Shown here: positions 1 to 10,208 of the stretch, piece by piece
How the letters are laid out: the number at the start of each line of letters is the position of its first letter
Position numbering within the stretch: the first letter of the stretch is position 1
NCBI GenBank assembly: GCA_017654735.1
Contig: JADPYG010000088.1
Location: 4,712,001-4,776,000, forward strand
Reading direction: 5' to 3'
Source of the DNA: Vishniacozyma victoriae
Lineage: Eukaryota; Basidiomycota; Tremellomycetes; Tremellales; Bulleribasidiaceae
Length of the DNA stretch: 64,000 bases
Notes under the pieces: model-generated
Seen by the model: only the letters and a program-made list of their open reading frames with translations
Databases searched by the model: none
What the model was told of the DNA's origin: nothing
Position numbers and translations under genes: made by a program

Positions 1-580
1 GGACTTTTGCTCAGTCTGGAGGAGCGGGACCGGGCGGTAAGCCCGCTTAGGTCTTTTTTTGGTTTGGTGGGCTCTTGGTTCTTGGTTGGTGACTCTTGAC
101 TCTTGATTCGGATAGAACATACATTACATTTCATATATCATATTTACATTCATTGCCTATAGTCTTTCTCCTTCTCATTCTCGGTTTGATCGATGAATAT
201 GATACCTCGTCCAGATGAATACACTGTGTATTCCCTGTGCCAGTCTAGCTCCCTCACCCGGTCCTGGCCAACAAAAGCTCTCGAGCCACCGCCTGCGAGA
301 CACTGCGGGAGGCGGTCACAGCATGTCTTTTCAGCGCGTCGTCATGTACTCTAACAAGGCAACCTGTCTTTTCGTGCCTAGCAATAATCAAGTTGAACGT
401 ACACCTTCTGCCCAGTGTCTGCAGATGTCTTCTGACACATTTGGACAGACTGGATCTTGGAACGTCGACTGCGATCCTGCTGCCAGAGATCCGTAGATGG
501 AAGCATGACATGTCCGCACATCCTGCATATTTCGACACTACTGTATGTACACTCTGCTGTTTGTCCGTGATGCCTTCCTT

Positions 581-625
581 TCCATTGACTACGATTCCAT
601 TGACTTCGATTCCATTGACTTTCTT
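581..625. repeat. 15-bp tandem repeat, three units
   Basis: Three adjacent 15-base units begin TCCATTGACT at 581, 596 and 611. Units one and two differ by a single base and the third diverges at its end. The unit length is a multiple of three, so overlapping reading frames also show 5-residue repeats, but no gene is supported. Confidence 0.75.
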
Positions 626-1972
626 GTCTCCCAAACTCTGATTGCATTGAGCTTCCTTGTAATTCTTTAGCTCGGCGCGATGATCAACATCGGGCACATG
701 TGTCCAAGTAACAATCCATAAGTTTGATCGCGACACTACCACCGAAGGGAGATGGAAAGGGCTTGCCCTCGCATCAGTGGTAACAATTTCCGATCACGGT
801 CCATCGCCTTCACTACAATACCCCTCATAAAAATCCCCATGATCTCCTCCTCATTGGATGTTGGCTTGTTTGGGTCCAGCGTCACATGACGCCCAAGATG
901 TGTAGAAAGCTTCGGGACCGCTGGTAGCGTAGTCGAACTGGTAATAGAGGAGACTTTCTTGTCGTACGGTTCCCGCGAAGGTCAGGAGCCACATAACTTC
1001 GGTCGGTCGCCAGTATCAGTTATGATACTGCTAGGCCTAAGCGAGCCAACGGCTTGTTTGGTGTAGACCTTGTGAGCGGTGAATGATGGTTGAGATCTAG
1101 ACCATTGATCCTCTGTTCGACGACAAGACTCTCAGTCCAGCTTGCACCTCCGTCAGGCGGCTAGTAGCATCTGCGATGATGCCAGAGACTGGGGTGTCCC
1201 ACCACAGGCTACTGGGTAACAATAGATGAAATAGGAAGTTGGCCAATTCAAGAGATGTGGGGATATCAGTATGCTGGTTTGATCGTGCAACTTTACCCAC
1301 CTTGGCTCTTATTCCCGCTTTAATTGGTAGACATCCTCTCAGCATCATGCAGTGTTTCTGCCATTTGACGAGAGCGAGGCTGGAAGAAACTAATTTGCTT
1401 CATTCGGAGTCAATACCTGCAGGTACGACATCCGAATTGGAGCGACGACGATCGAGATTGATCGACAGTCTGGGGCTGAGGAGGCATGGGACTCGAAGAT
1501 GACCCTAAAATTGGCTCCACCAGATTGCGTAGCTGACGGGGAGCATCTGTGCTCACACCCTTTTACTACGTCAGACTGCATACTCGCGCAACTCCGACAT
1601 GCAGAATATGCATACGCCCGGGACCGGTATACCACACGTCTAGAGTACCGAACATCGGGTCCTGACGTTACTAAATCTCGACCGAACGTTGACGGACTGG
1701 TAACATTACTGGTACGTAAGCTATCAACGATTGTGAATCTTTTGTCTAAGCTCAATTGGGACATCGGCAAGCAAACAAAATATAGTCCGCTCGCCTCGCT
1801 GCCAGCCAGACGGCAGCAAGCGCCGGTATGTAAGCTTGACAGGCATGGTACCTGCTTGGCTATCCGCGAATAACCAAGGGCCTATGCACTCGCCCCACTC
1901 TACCCCGGTTTCTTCGGGCAGAGACTTTCACCGTCAATGCGCTTTCTCCGGGATCAAATGTCAGCTCAATTA

Positions 1973-2127
1973 GACACGGGAGCGAGGTGGCGTAATGGAA
2001 GACGCCGACAATGCTGTCGGTGTGCACTGCCAGGTCAACGAACAATCCAATGAACAATCTACCGCAATGGAAAAAAGAGCATGGGTAACGAGCAACATTG
2101 GACCTGACGTCGTAAAGGTTTCGGGAT
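1973..2127. repeat. Diverged duplicated segment A, copy 1
   Basis: This stretch starting GACACGGGAGCGA is similar over about 150 bases to the stretch starting at 2611. Shared blocks include the GACACGGGAGCGA start, a GACGCC..CAA block, and later CTACCGCAA versus CCACCGCAA and GGACCTG blocks. The copies are in direct orientation about 640 bases apart. No coding role is evident. Confidence 0.55.
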
Positions 2128-2275
2128 CGTCGCGCGGAGTGGGGTCGGTATCCCCGCAGGAAGCGAAGGCTTTCGGATTGTCTGGGTTCCGTGCTTTGGG
2201 TTATGGATTTTGATCACGGGAATTTATATTAAAAATTTGGGAATTGGGGTCAGCGTTTTGGAAAAGGGAATTTGG

Positions 2276-2371
2276 TATTTGAATATATTGTCACTATGCA
2301 GATCTAGGCCTGCCATCTCTGCAGACCCCAATTCTGCACGTGGCGTGGCGAGGACTCTTCGAAATCTTCTC
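2276..2371. repeat. Diverged duplicated segment B, copy 1
   Basis: Similar to 3820-3918. Shared blocks are CTATG-A-ATCTAGGC-TGCCATC and CTCTTCGAAATCTTCTC versus CTCTTCGGAACCTTCTC. On the minus strand both copies translate to related short peptides (LDLHS.N..YQIP-like), but neither has a convincing full gene. The second copy lies in the upstream region of the GPI-protein gene at 4083. Confidence 0.55.
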
Positions 2372-2610
2372 TTGTCGTGACATTGTGGTGACATGCTGTA
2401 GTTGCCTTCTGGGGACAAAGTGACAAGGGCGTATCCAGACAGAGCATCAGAGAGATGCCCTCGGCATGACCTGGTTGTAGGACGGGAGCAGAGGAATACA
2501 ATGTCAAATGAGGGTCTATTGACCTGCAAGCCTCTGTCCGGATCGACTAGACAAGGGCTTTCATCGCTAATGTGATCCTTCCTTCGGATCTAAGGTGGTC
2601 GCTGAAAAAA

Positions 2611-2757
2611 GACACGGGAGCGATGGGGCGCAATAATAGACGCCAACAACGATGTCCGTGTGCATTGCTAGATCGAGGATACTCGGCTGGACCATCCACC
2701 GCAAGGAAAGAGTACGAGGGACACTATCGTCGGACCTGGCGCAACAAGGGGTTCGGC
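2611..2757. repeat. Diverged duplicated segment A, copy 2
   Basis: Second direct copy of the segment at 1973-2127, with scattered substitutions and small indels. The order A, B, A', B' across 1.9-3.9 kb suggests an ancient duplication of a larger unit into which the gene at 3234 now falls, but this is inference. Confidence 0.5.
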
Positions 2758-2993
2758 CATACCGGGCAAAGTGGCGCTCTTTTCCCCCTTGTCGTGCCTT
2801 TGGCTTGGTCCCGTCACACTGGATCCGCGTTTCGACCTCGGTTCCGGTACCTGATCACCCGTACGTATTCCGTGCATTGTATACAGGTGAGAGGTAGTAC
2901 TTCCCGTGTCAGTGAGAGGCGTCGAGCATCGTCTGTTGATAGAGGTATATCGACAAGATCCCAGTGGGCATCACAGGAGTAAACTGACTGGAA

Positions 2994-3014
2994 TGTTCCT
3001 GGCGATCAGGAACA
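2994..3014. other. Perfect 8-bp inverted repeat (hairpin)
   Basis: TGTTCCTG at 2994-3001 and CAGGAACA at 3007-3014 form a perfect inverted repeat around a 5-base centre. It lies about 220 bases upstream of the secreted-protein start, so it may be a protein-binding dyad. No T-run follows that would suggest a terminator. Confidence 0.6.
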
Positions 3015-3116
3015 GGTACGGATTTATTATTCGGATCCAGCGCGATTCCGTAAAACTGGGATATCCGTTCTGAGCTGAATAATCCGAGGTCATGTCCGAG
3101 CTGAATGGGTTAAAGG

Positions 3117-3123
3117 TATATAG
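3117..3123 (+). promoter_or_regulatory. TATA-like element of the gene at 3234
   Basis: TATATAG about 112 bases upstream of the start codon at 3234. A clear TATA element suits an inducible secreted-protein gene. Confidence 0.4.
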
Positions 3124-3233
3124 AGCAAACCCAGGATACTGATCCGTCCATCCGCAATCTCCCAAAGACGCCATCTCTCCAACTCACTCCAAGCGCCAAC
3201 CAACCACCTACATAACCACCTCAACTTCAAACA

Positions 3234-3689
3234 ATGTTCCGATCTATCCTCACCGTCCTCACCTTAGCCTCTATGGCTATCGCTACAAGACAGGCAGGCT
3301 ACTGCTACGAAGACAACTGCTACCGAGCCGTCCAGCGAAAATGGCAAGGTATGGATGTCTACTCTCAACACCTCCGAGATTGTACCACCAACCTCGCTTG
3401 CGCTTCCACTCCTGCCGCCTTCGTTGCGACCGTCACCGAGGTAGTCACCACCGGTACCTCTACCGTCACCCTTAGCAGGGCCACCAACGCCCCATCGCCC
3501 GTCGACGCTGTTGTTACTTGCGGTACAAACCTTCCAGACTACCTCACCCAACAGTGCGATGGCCAATTTACTAGCTACTCCAGTGCCTGCAGCTGCGCCT
3601 CAATTACCGCTTCCACCTCGGTCGCTGCTACCCCCACCATTTTCGCTACCGTTACCAACACCGTCCCCGCCTCGATCGTCTACGTCTAA
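3234..3689 (+). CDS. Small secreted cysteine-containing protein
   Basis: A single uninterrupted frame of 151 residues. It starts with a classic signal peptide (charged start, hydrophobic core about residues 4-17, small residues before a likely cut near 18-20). The mature part has an EDNCYRAVQ motif with paired cysteines (GYCYEDNCYR), further cysteines spaced like an eight-cysteine secreted fungal domain, an SSACSCAS block, and Ser/Thr-rich linkers that would be O-glycosylated. Motifs of the form DNC.RAV plus YSSACSC recur in many uncharacterised secreted fungal proteins; the function is unknown. It lacks introns, unlike nearly all its neighbours. The next gene also encodes a secreted protein. 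Extracellular location is well supported; any effector or wall role is guesswork. Confidence 0.8.
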   Translation: MFRSILTVLTLASMAIATRQAGYCYEDNCYRAVQRKWQGMDVYSQHLRDCTTNLACASTPAAFVATVTEVVTTGTSTVTLSRATNAPSPVDAVVTCGTNLPDYLTQQCDGQFTSYSSACSCASITASTSVAATPTIFATVTNTVPASIVYV

Positions 3690-3819
3690 GCGTGACATCT
3701 ATTTGATATCAAGCAGCACAATGAGAATATGGGTCGGCATTCGGATCTTTGGGTGTGAGGCCTTTGAATTTTGGGATACGTGAGGTAATTGAATCTAGGA
3801 TCTGGGATTTGGGATCTGG

Positions 3820-3918
3820 GTATATAGGCTATTTCTTTCGCTATGTAAATCTAGGCGTGCCATCCTTGCATGCTTCAATTCCTCCGGTAATAGTTCGGTG
3901 CCTCTTCGGAACCTTCTC
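3820..3918. repeat. Diverged duplicated segment B, copy 2
   Basis: Direct copy of 2276-2371 (see that entry). It begins at a TATATAGGC element at 3821, 262 bases upstream of the GPI-protein start codon, so this copy may act as promoter sequence. Confidence 0.5.
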
Positions 3919-4082
3919 GCACTGCAAGACTGACCCATGAGGCACAACACTGCTTCCAATCCGAGCGCGGCGCCCCCGCTCATCTTTACCGGAACTCCCC
4001 CTATGTCGTGCAGGAATTATAAGCAGGCACTCAGCAGTCACTCCTGTCGTTCTCCCCTCTCACCGACATAACATACTGCACC

Positions 4083-4983
4083 ATGATATCACTTTCACTT
4101 TTTCTTGTATTCGCTGGCTTCTCGACACGCCTTGCTCTTGCTCAAGAGTCCAACTCGACTGGGTCTGGGATCTACGGAGGTAGCGATCTTCCAGCAGGGG
4201 AATGGTTTGGGGTCACGCCATTTATATGTTCTGAAGGATGCTATACGCCGTCAGCTGTTTACTAGTGAATTGCATTCTAGACAAGATCGTCATTGCCAAG
4301 CGCTAACGGCTCAGTTTCTGCTTCCTTAATACGACCCTTTGGGATGGCCGTCAAGCCGACCAGAACGAGTGCAACGATTATTTGTGCCAACAAGAGAATT
4401 ACGACCAATTGGCCGCATGTCTCAACTGCATTGTAGCCAACGGAAACGAACGGTCGTCGAGTATGGCAGCTACCGACGATTCCCTTGGGTCCAATATCGA
4501 ACCGGTCGGAGGGTACATCAATCTGGAAAAGGCCAACGGCTGGCTCGCGAATGTGACCGAAAGGTGCCAAAGTGCTGGATCTGCTATCAATGAAGGCGTT
4601 ACGACTACTGTCACAGCTTCTCCTACCACCACGTAAGCACAGGCACCGGTCTGGGCATTCCAAGCCTGGCTGACCGTTTCAGGGGTCCATATTACACTTC
4701 ATGGTCAAGTGGCCAGTCGAGGGGTTTCGCAACATGGACTGGTCTTACCGAATACGCTGATCAATTTTTTCCCACCGTAACCCCTGTTTTCGGCGCGGCC
4801 GAGACCGATTCCAGCGGATCGACCATGAATGCGTCCAGTGGTATGTCCACCTCGTCCGGGCCGTCTAGTGCAGCAAGCGCCTCGGAACAAGCGACATCTG
4901 CTCCAAACTCGGGAACAATCCAGGCCAGTTCGAGTGGGATGTTATGGATGATTTCATTTCTCGGTCTCGTTGGGCTACTGTAA
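4083..4983 (+). CDS. Putative GPI-anchored cell-surface protein
   Basis: Three exons, 4083-4264, 4315-4632 and 4683-4983, separated by two 50-bp introns with GCTAAC and GCTGAC branch points. Joined in frame they give 266 residues. There is an N-terminal signal peptide (about residues 1-20, ending ALAQ), then a cysteine-bearing domain (FICSEGC, NECNDYLC, AACLNCIV, and a later ERCQ) and several N-glycosylation sites. A long Ser/Thr/Ala-rich stalk follows, and a hydrophobic C-terminus (MLWMISFLGLVGLL) without a charged tail: the usual layout of a GPI-anchored wall protein. The protein family is not recognised. The gene is convergent with the regulator gene ending at 5105. Confidence 0.8.
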
Positions 4984-5104
4984 GCTGTGAACGTTTGTAT
5001 CAAGCAGTGTAATTGAGGAATCTGTATTATAGATAATGAAGTCAAGTTAATTAAGCGAGCAAGCAAGTAAATGCATTCCCTTGGATTTGAGTCCAAGTAG
5101 CAAG

Positions 5105-7866
5105 CTATACTATTTGGGTCCCTTTGGGATAGACCACACTAAATCGGCTATCCGTGGGAGAGTGCATCGTCCCAGAGAAGCTCAATCCCATGACTATCAT
5201 CAGCTCCATTACAAGAGATGACTCACTATCACTATTTTGCTTAGAGGAGGCATTGGCGATCCACTCAGATACCCTATTCGGTACACTCAGATCCTCTCCT
5301 TCTCCCACTAGGCTGATTTGAGCTACTCCCTCCCCCTTTTGAACGAGAACACTCCGAATGTACCGTACTCCGCCCCAGTATGACTCTAGAACTTCTAGAA
5401 CGTCGACTACTTTTTGGAAGTTTACTCGAGCGATTTTGGCCATGTGTAGTCTGCCTGTTTGGGCTGGATCTGAGGTGTTGTCGACCGGTGTTCCGGTTGG
5501 CAGAGTCTGGGATACTGATGAATTAGCTGAATTCGCCCGGTGGAGCTGTTCTGCTTACAGAATGTACGGCCTGCGGTATAAAGGGGATAGTTGACCCAGG
5601 GCTGAGTGATTGCTTTAGGGTCGATCTACAGGTCAGCTACTGATCGCGAAAAATGTCAAACAGCTGTACCAATTCAGCAAAGACGACAATGTCCAGTATC
5701 GTCTTCGCAGAACTTGCGGAAATCTCCTTGCTTGCTGGTGCTTGACTGTCTGCTTCCAGAGAGGGAAGGTCCGAGTAGATAATGGTGGGCTGGTAGGCGA
5801 GGATAATGAGACTGCTTGGTCAGTGCGACACCCATTCAGCACAGCGAGAATACTGACGTGTGGAACCATAGCTGAGAGTCCATCAGCATCATCCCGGATT
5901 GCTGGATTAAAGGAGACTCACGTGAATCAGGACAAATGCACCACCTTGTGAGATGGCAGCATAATTACGGAAAGTCGATGTTTCGAATCTCAGTTCAGCC
6001 GGTAATGAGCTATTGAACTCGTTCAGATCGCTCTGAGCCTTTTCCAGCAGATCCGCAGCATTGATCACGTCAGGGCGAACCAGGACTTGAGTAACTTGAT
6101 ACGCAATAGCGAAGATTTTGATCAGGTGATGGAATGGGTCGGGAAGCCCAGAACTGGCCAGTGGTGGGAAATGTGGAATGTCGGTCGATGATGAGGGGGT
6201 AGGATACATCCCCGAGCGACCAGCTATATGTGTCAGTATGTAGTTGGATTCTTGAGGAACTACTCACTACCAATAGTTAGTATAGCATCTTGGATCAAGA
6301 GTGAGCCAGCTATACGAGGCCGAGGCGATTGATGGCCGAGTGGACTTTGAGCGGGATCATAACAGACGGAATCGAGACCTTCGATGTCAGCTCTGGCCCC
6401 TTCATGCTTATGGATTGACTCACCCAGATCTTGTCCCATACGAAGACTCATACCCGAGTACCTGACGAATCAGCTTTCATTCTTTCAATTTGGGGGATCA
6501 GCCTGCTCACATCCATAGACCCTGGTTGTCAGCTGTCGGTTCAACGGACATGGAACCAGCTTACACTATCTCTGTCCTGTCCAAACTCGTACCAGCTGAT
6601 CATCAAGAGAGTCTGTACCATATCCCCATCCGAAATAGCTAATCGTTGAGAAACCTGTTCCTTCGCCTTTGATGCCCAAGTATGAGAAGCAGTATTCGAC
6701 TCGTCCGTCGCTTGAACACCAGTACGTCTAGATCCAGAGTAGATGGGCGAGTAGCGAGCAGCAAGAGCGCAGATGATGTTGATCAGATGAGGTGGATAGG
6801 AAGTGTATTGATGAATGGGAGGTGGTTGTAGTGGGAAGAAATAGGAGAAGTGGAGTTGGAATAGGGGTAAGAGGTGATTAACCGCTTCGACAGATGGGTA
6901 TTCGCCTGCCGCGTCCATGACTGGTGTTGGTAAGGCTGATAGGGCGAAATGCCGATGTGTTGGTGAGGGTGGTGCAGAAACATCTGCGATGACTTGGCGA
7001 TATCCTGGTGCGATGGCTGTAGGTCCGCTGCTGGGTCAGTTTCAACACCTTGTAGTCTCCGCCCGACCTACAAGAATCTATTGATCAGCTCGCTACTTCG
7101 TACACGAGAAGCACCCGAAGACTTACCTAAAGTATGGTACCCTGAACTTCGCCTGGCTCCGACGCTTGGCTAGGGGCTCTCCCTTGATGTCCGTATCTCC
7201 TTCCATCCGGGCTGATCCAGCTGATCCCATATCCACTTGTCCTGCTTGCATCCCATTCGATGTCTGCGGCGCCAGTGACTGCAGTGGAAGCGGAACTTCA
7301 TCTCCGAAATCATAAGCCAAGAAGCTTTCCAGCCATGCGTTGTCGACAGGAGTTCCATCATATCCGTTCTGCGTATGTAGAGGAAGCGAGTCCGCCGTAA
7401 AGTCCAATATCGGGAATTGATTATTGTTGACATAGGAGTTCGAGTCGGAGGGAAGTGCTGGTGTCGCGTAATGATGCGGTGCAGGTGTCCCAAGTTCGTG
7501 GATAGAACTTTGCCGTCTCTTCGAGGTACTTGCTCCAGTTTTGTCTGCCTCGGATTTCCCCTTTCTTTTCCGGGAGATGTGTAGTGGGTAATCACATTCC
7601 TGATTGTTCTTTGCGCACGTCTTGCATATAGGCCGATCACCGGAACATTTGATCTTTCTGGACCGGCAGTTGGAGCACGCTCCCACTCTTGCAGATTCCG
7701 AGCCGTTGTCGGTGGTAATTGTGGTAGTCACTACCGAAGACTTCTTACGTGCCTGTGCCGTAGTCGATGGACCAGGACCAGCTTGACTCGTGGTATCGTC
7801 GTCAATCTGGCTTAAGATGGGGTCGTATGGTAGCATCACCAGATCTTGTCGTACCCGTATATTCAA
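5105..7866 (-). CDS. Zn2Cys6 fungal transcription factor (regulator 1)
   Basis: Minus-strand multi-exon gene. The first exon (from 7866) carries a binuclear zinc cluster near residues 60-90, with the C-x2-C-x6-C pattern in ACSNCRSRKIKCSG followed by CKTCAKNNQECDYP. Acidic and Ser-rich sequence follows. Later exons encode the fungal-specific transcription factor domain: AVNHLLPLFQLHFSYFFP, then a conserved region reading RDSGLWMYSGMSLRMGQDLG when two introns near 6450-6560 are removed. The last exon ends at 5105 with an AKIARVNFQKVVDVLEVLESYW helix. Expected size is about 770 residues. The start at 7866 is the first Met in the zinc-cluster exon; a Met ten codons later is an alternative. It is divergent from the dehydrogenase at 8276 and may control it. 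Target and inducer are unknown. Confidence 0.85.
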
Positions 7867-8275
7867 GTGCTTGGCTCACAAGGTAGAAAGTAAATGTCAA
7901 CAGATCTAACGACTGTGCAAGCGTGCCTGAATTCAACGTAGGAGTTGTGCGATAAAAACGGACCAGACGCCTTCGGCTCCTCAGTAAGCTCCAAGGTTCA
8001 CAAGGGCGACAGCTGTGCACTACGTCTCGTCCTATGGCCTGCATTATTATCGGTCTTTCCCCTTTTCAGCGCTGCAAATCACTGCTAAACACAAAGGACC
8101 ATGATGAGCACTTGTAACCCGCAACGGATCTCGGGCCGAGCCATCCACCGCACAACTCGGATCTATCATGACTGTAGTTGATACTCGCGGCCCGAGCCAG
8201 TCACCTGGATACCAGTACACGAGCTGTATGCAATAATCGAGTCTACCTTTTCGATTCATAGTATATACTTGCATA
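7867..8275. promoter_or_regulatory. Shared divergent promoter, regulator 1 / dehydrogenase
   Basis: The 409-base gap between two divergent starts holds two related GC-rich palindromic sites. One is CTCGGGCCGAG at 8130-8140, which contains a CGG-N1-CCG inverted repeat. The other, CTCGCGGCCCGAG at 8184-8196, carries the same CTCGGGCC core on the opposite strand. CGG triplets are the usual half-sites of Zn2Cys6 proteins, so these are candidate sites for the adjacent regulator. A TATA-like AGTATATACT lies just before the dehydrogenase start. Confidence 0.45.
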
Positions 8276-9399
8276 ATGACTCAGACTAATGGAAACGGAG
8301 ACGCCAACAGTGTTCACCCAACCAAGGACAAAACGGTCGATATTACCCAGGGTCAGACCGCCGTAGACCTTGCGGTAGCTGGTGGACCCGCTGATATCCC
8401 CGACAAAGAACGTAAGTAGAATAAGAGTTGAGGTTACTACACATAGCTGACGCCATCAGAACCCAACGCATCCATCCCCGCCAACAAACTTTTCAGTCTC
8501 GCACACACCGCTGTCATCGTCACAGGAGGTGCCAGGGGTCTCGGTCTAGCTACCGCTATCGCTTTGCTCGAATCCCACTCCCCCCACGTCTACTGTACCG
8601 ATATCCTGCCCAGTCCTGCCGAGGCTGAATGGAAGATCGCCCAGGAGACTGCGGAGAAATACGGCTCCAAGGTCGAGTATCGACAATTGGATATCACGAA
8701 TGAGGAGGCAGTGGACAAGACTTTCGAGAGCATGTACAATGATTGCGAGACCCCAATCGGAGCGTTCTTCGGTGCAGCTGGTATCCAGCAGCAGATCCCC
8801 GCTCTAGACTATCCCGCAAAGGACTTTAGGAGGATCATGGAGGTCAACGTCACCGGTGAGTCACCCGGACTGGAATTGGGAAGTGTATGCTGACGAATAG
8901 GTACATTCTTGTCGGTCCAGGCTACTGCCCGACAGATGAAGAAGAGGAATATCAAGGGTACCATCTGTATGACTGCTTCGATGTCTGGGTCCATTGCAAA
9001 CAAAGGTGAGTCTGCAGTCGTCATCATGAATACGGCTGATGGCCAGGTCTCACTTGCCTCGCTTACAACACGTCCAAGGCAGCATTACTGCAAATGTGCC
9101 GGAGTGCAGCTGCTGAGTGGGGAGCATACGGTATCCGAGTCAACGTACGTGACGATTTAATCGGATGTGACTTGGCTAATGAGCAGACCCTCTCGCCTGG
9201 TTACATCCGCACGGCGATGACCGATCAGTTGCTGGCCGAGAACCCAGATCTAGAGAGGGAATGGCTATCCGGCAGTATGCTTCACCGACTCTCAACTCCG
9301 GACGAGTTCCGAGGCCCTGTTTTGTTCCTACTCAGTAAAGCAAGTAGTTTCATGACTGGAGCCGATCTCCTCATTGATGGTGGACATACTGCCTACTAG
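8276..9399 (+). CDS. Short-chain dehydrogenase/reductase (sorbose/mannitol type)
   Basis: Five exons: 8276-8411, 8460-8855, 8901-9005, 9047-9144 and 9187-9399. The four introns are 41-48 bp; total 315 residues. The classical SDR layout is visible: nucleotide-binding TGGARGLG near residue 65, a CTDI acidic stretch after strand 2, the NVTG segment, the catalytic Ser region MTASMSG, Tyr-Lys in YNTSKAAL (formed across a splice), and a SPGYIRT loop followed by an FMTGADLLIDGG C-terminus. The best family match by eye is the cytosolic NADP(H) sorbose reductase/mannitol 2-dehydrogenase group (Sou1-like), acting on polyols or ketoses; the exact substrate cannot be told. A ~60-residue unstructured N-terminal leader is present. 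It is divergent from regulator 1 and convergent with the DUF1772-like gene, 48 bases away. Confidence 0.87.
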
Positions 9400-9447
9400 A
9401 TACATAGTATATGGAAATGTGATGATATGTATGTACAACAAGCGCTA

Positions 9448-10002
9448 TCAGAATAGTAGGGTGTATAGCCCAATAGCTCCTCCAGCCCAGAATAGCCCGC
9501 CTCGAACCAGATTTTGCTGCCTGAATCGCTCCAGAAGCTCACAGATTTGCAATCTCTTGGCCTCTACTTCCTCCGTCTTTCGTGCTTTCGCCTTGTCGTC
9601 GAATGCGAGGATCTTGTTGTTGACGGTGGGGATCATGTACAATGTAGTGAAGGGGAGAATACTGAGGCATCCAATCGTCGCACCGACAAAACCGCCTCGT
9701 TTGACTGAGTGAGCGTAGGCAAGAAATGAGAACAGTGCTCCTGATACCAAAGCTAGGGGTGGGAATATGTACTTGCCTGCATAGTCAGACCTGTCTTTGG
9801 ATTGAAGAGCCAGCTTACCGGTCTCAAAGTACCATCGGACATGTCGTAAGGCAGTGACTGGGTCATCCTTTGCGATAGACCGCAAGATGGGCGCCTGTAA
9901 GAACGAGAACGAGGCAATGGTAGAGGCGGTCGAGATCGCGACCAGAGGGGCAAGTAGAGCTGCTAGCTTGACAAGCTCTGGAGGACTCACGAAGGTTGGC
10001 AT
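9448..10002 (-). CDS. DUF1772-like (anthrone-oxygenase-type) membrane protein
   Basis: The frame is open for 184 codons, but a stretch at 9777-9818 has all the marks of a 42-bp intron (GTAAGC donor, TCTGAC branch, GCAG acceptor) whose length keeps the frame. Splicing would give 170 residues and restore a continuous WYFETG-KYIFPP segment. Four hydrophobic helices are visible (starting about residues 10, then the LVSGALFSFLAYA, GATIGCLSILPFTTLYMIP and GGLFWAGGAIGLYTLL stretches), with a conserved NNKI after helix three. This fits the DUF1772 fold that includes fungal anthrone oxygenases; many members have no assigned role. It is divergent from regulator 2 and convergent with the dehydrogenase. 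Confidence 0.75.
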   Translation of the reverse strand: MPTFVSPPELVKLAALLAPLVAISTASTIASFSFLQAPILRSIAKDDPVTALRHVRWYFETGKLALQSKDRSDYAGKYIFPPLALVSGALFSFLAYAHSVKRGGFVGATIGCLSILPFTTLYMIPTVNNKILAFDDKAKARKTEEVEAKRLQICELLERFRQQNLVRGGLFWAGGAIGLYTLLF

Positions 10003-10208
10003 TGTTGTTGGACGAAAGTGGATGAGGCCAGTCGACCTAGGCCTGTTTTATATCAGCTGTTTATTTGCCCGAATGCCCGAAGGTCATCACGCAACTCCGC
10101 GATCCGGAAAGGTCCAAACAAAGTTTAGATCGGGATCGCCGCGATCCGTTGATTTTATCATTCCCATCCGTTATCTGTACCATATATATATTATACACGA
10201 GTTGATCC

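Larger units (their letters stand above)
1..3233. other. Gene-poor left flank with old duplicated segments
   Basis: No open reading frame here has family motifs, a believable splice pattern or a long uninterrupted frame. The frames present are short and overlap on both strands, as expected by chance. What can be seen is a 15-bp triplet repeat near 581, two pairs of diverged duplicated segments (listed separately), a hairpin at 2994 and the TATA-type promoter of the secreted-protein gene at 3234. It may contain decayed genes, but I cannot identify any. Confidence 0.5.

Noticed and set aside
254..742. Overlapping open frames on both strands at 0.2-0.75 kb
   Set aside because: No signal peptide, domain, splice logic or codon pattern; frames on several strands overlap around a 15-bp repeat, which creates open frames by itself.
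1860..2057. Short minus frame reading like a decayed hydrolase beta-sandwich
   Set aside because: Resemblance is too slight, and no flanking frame continues it.
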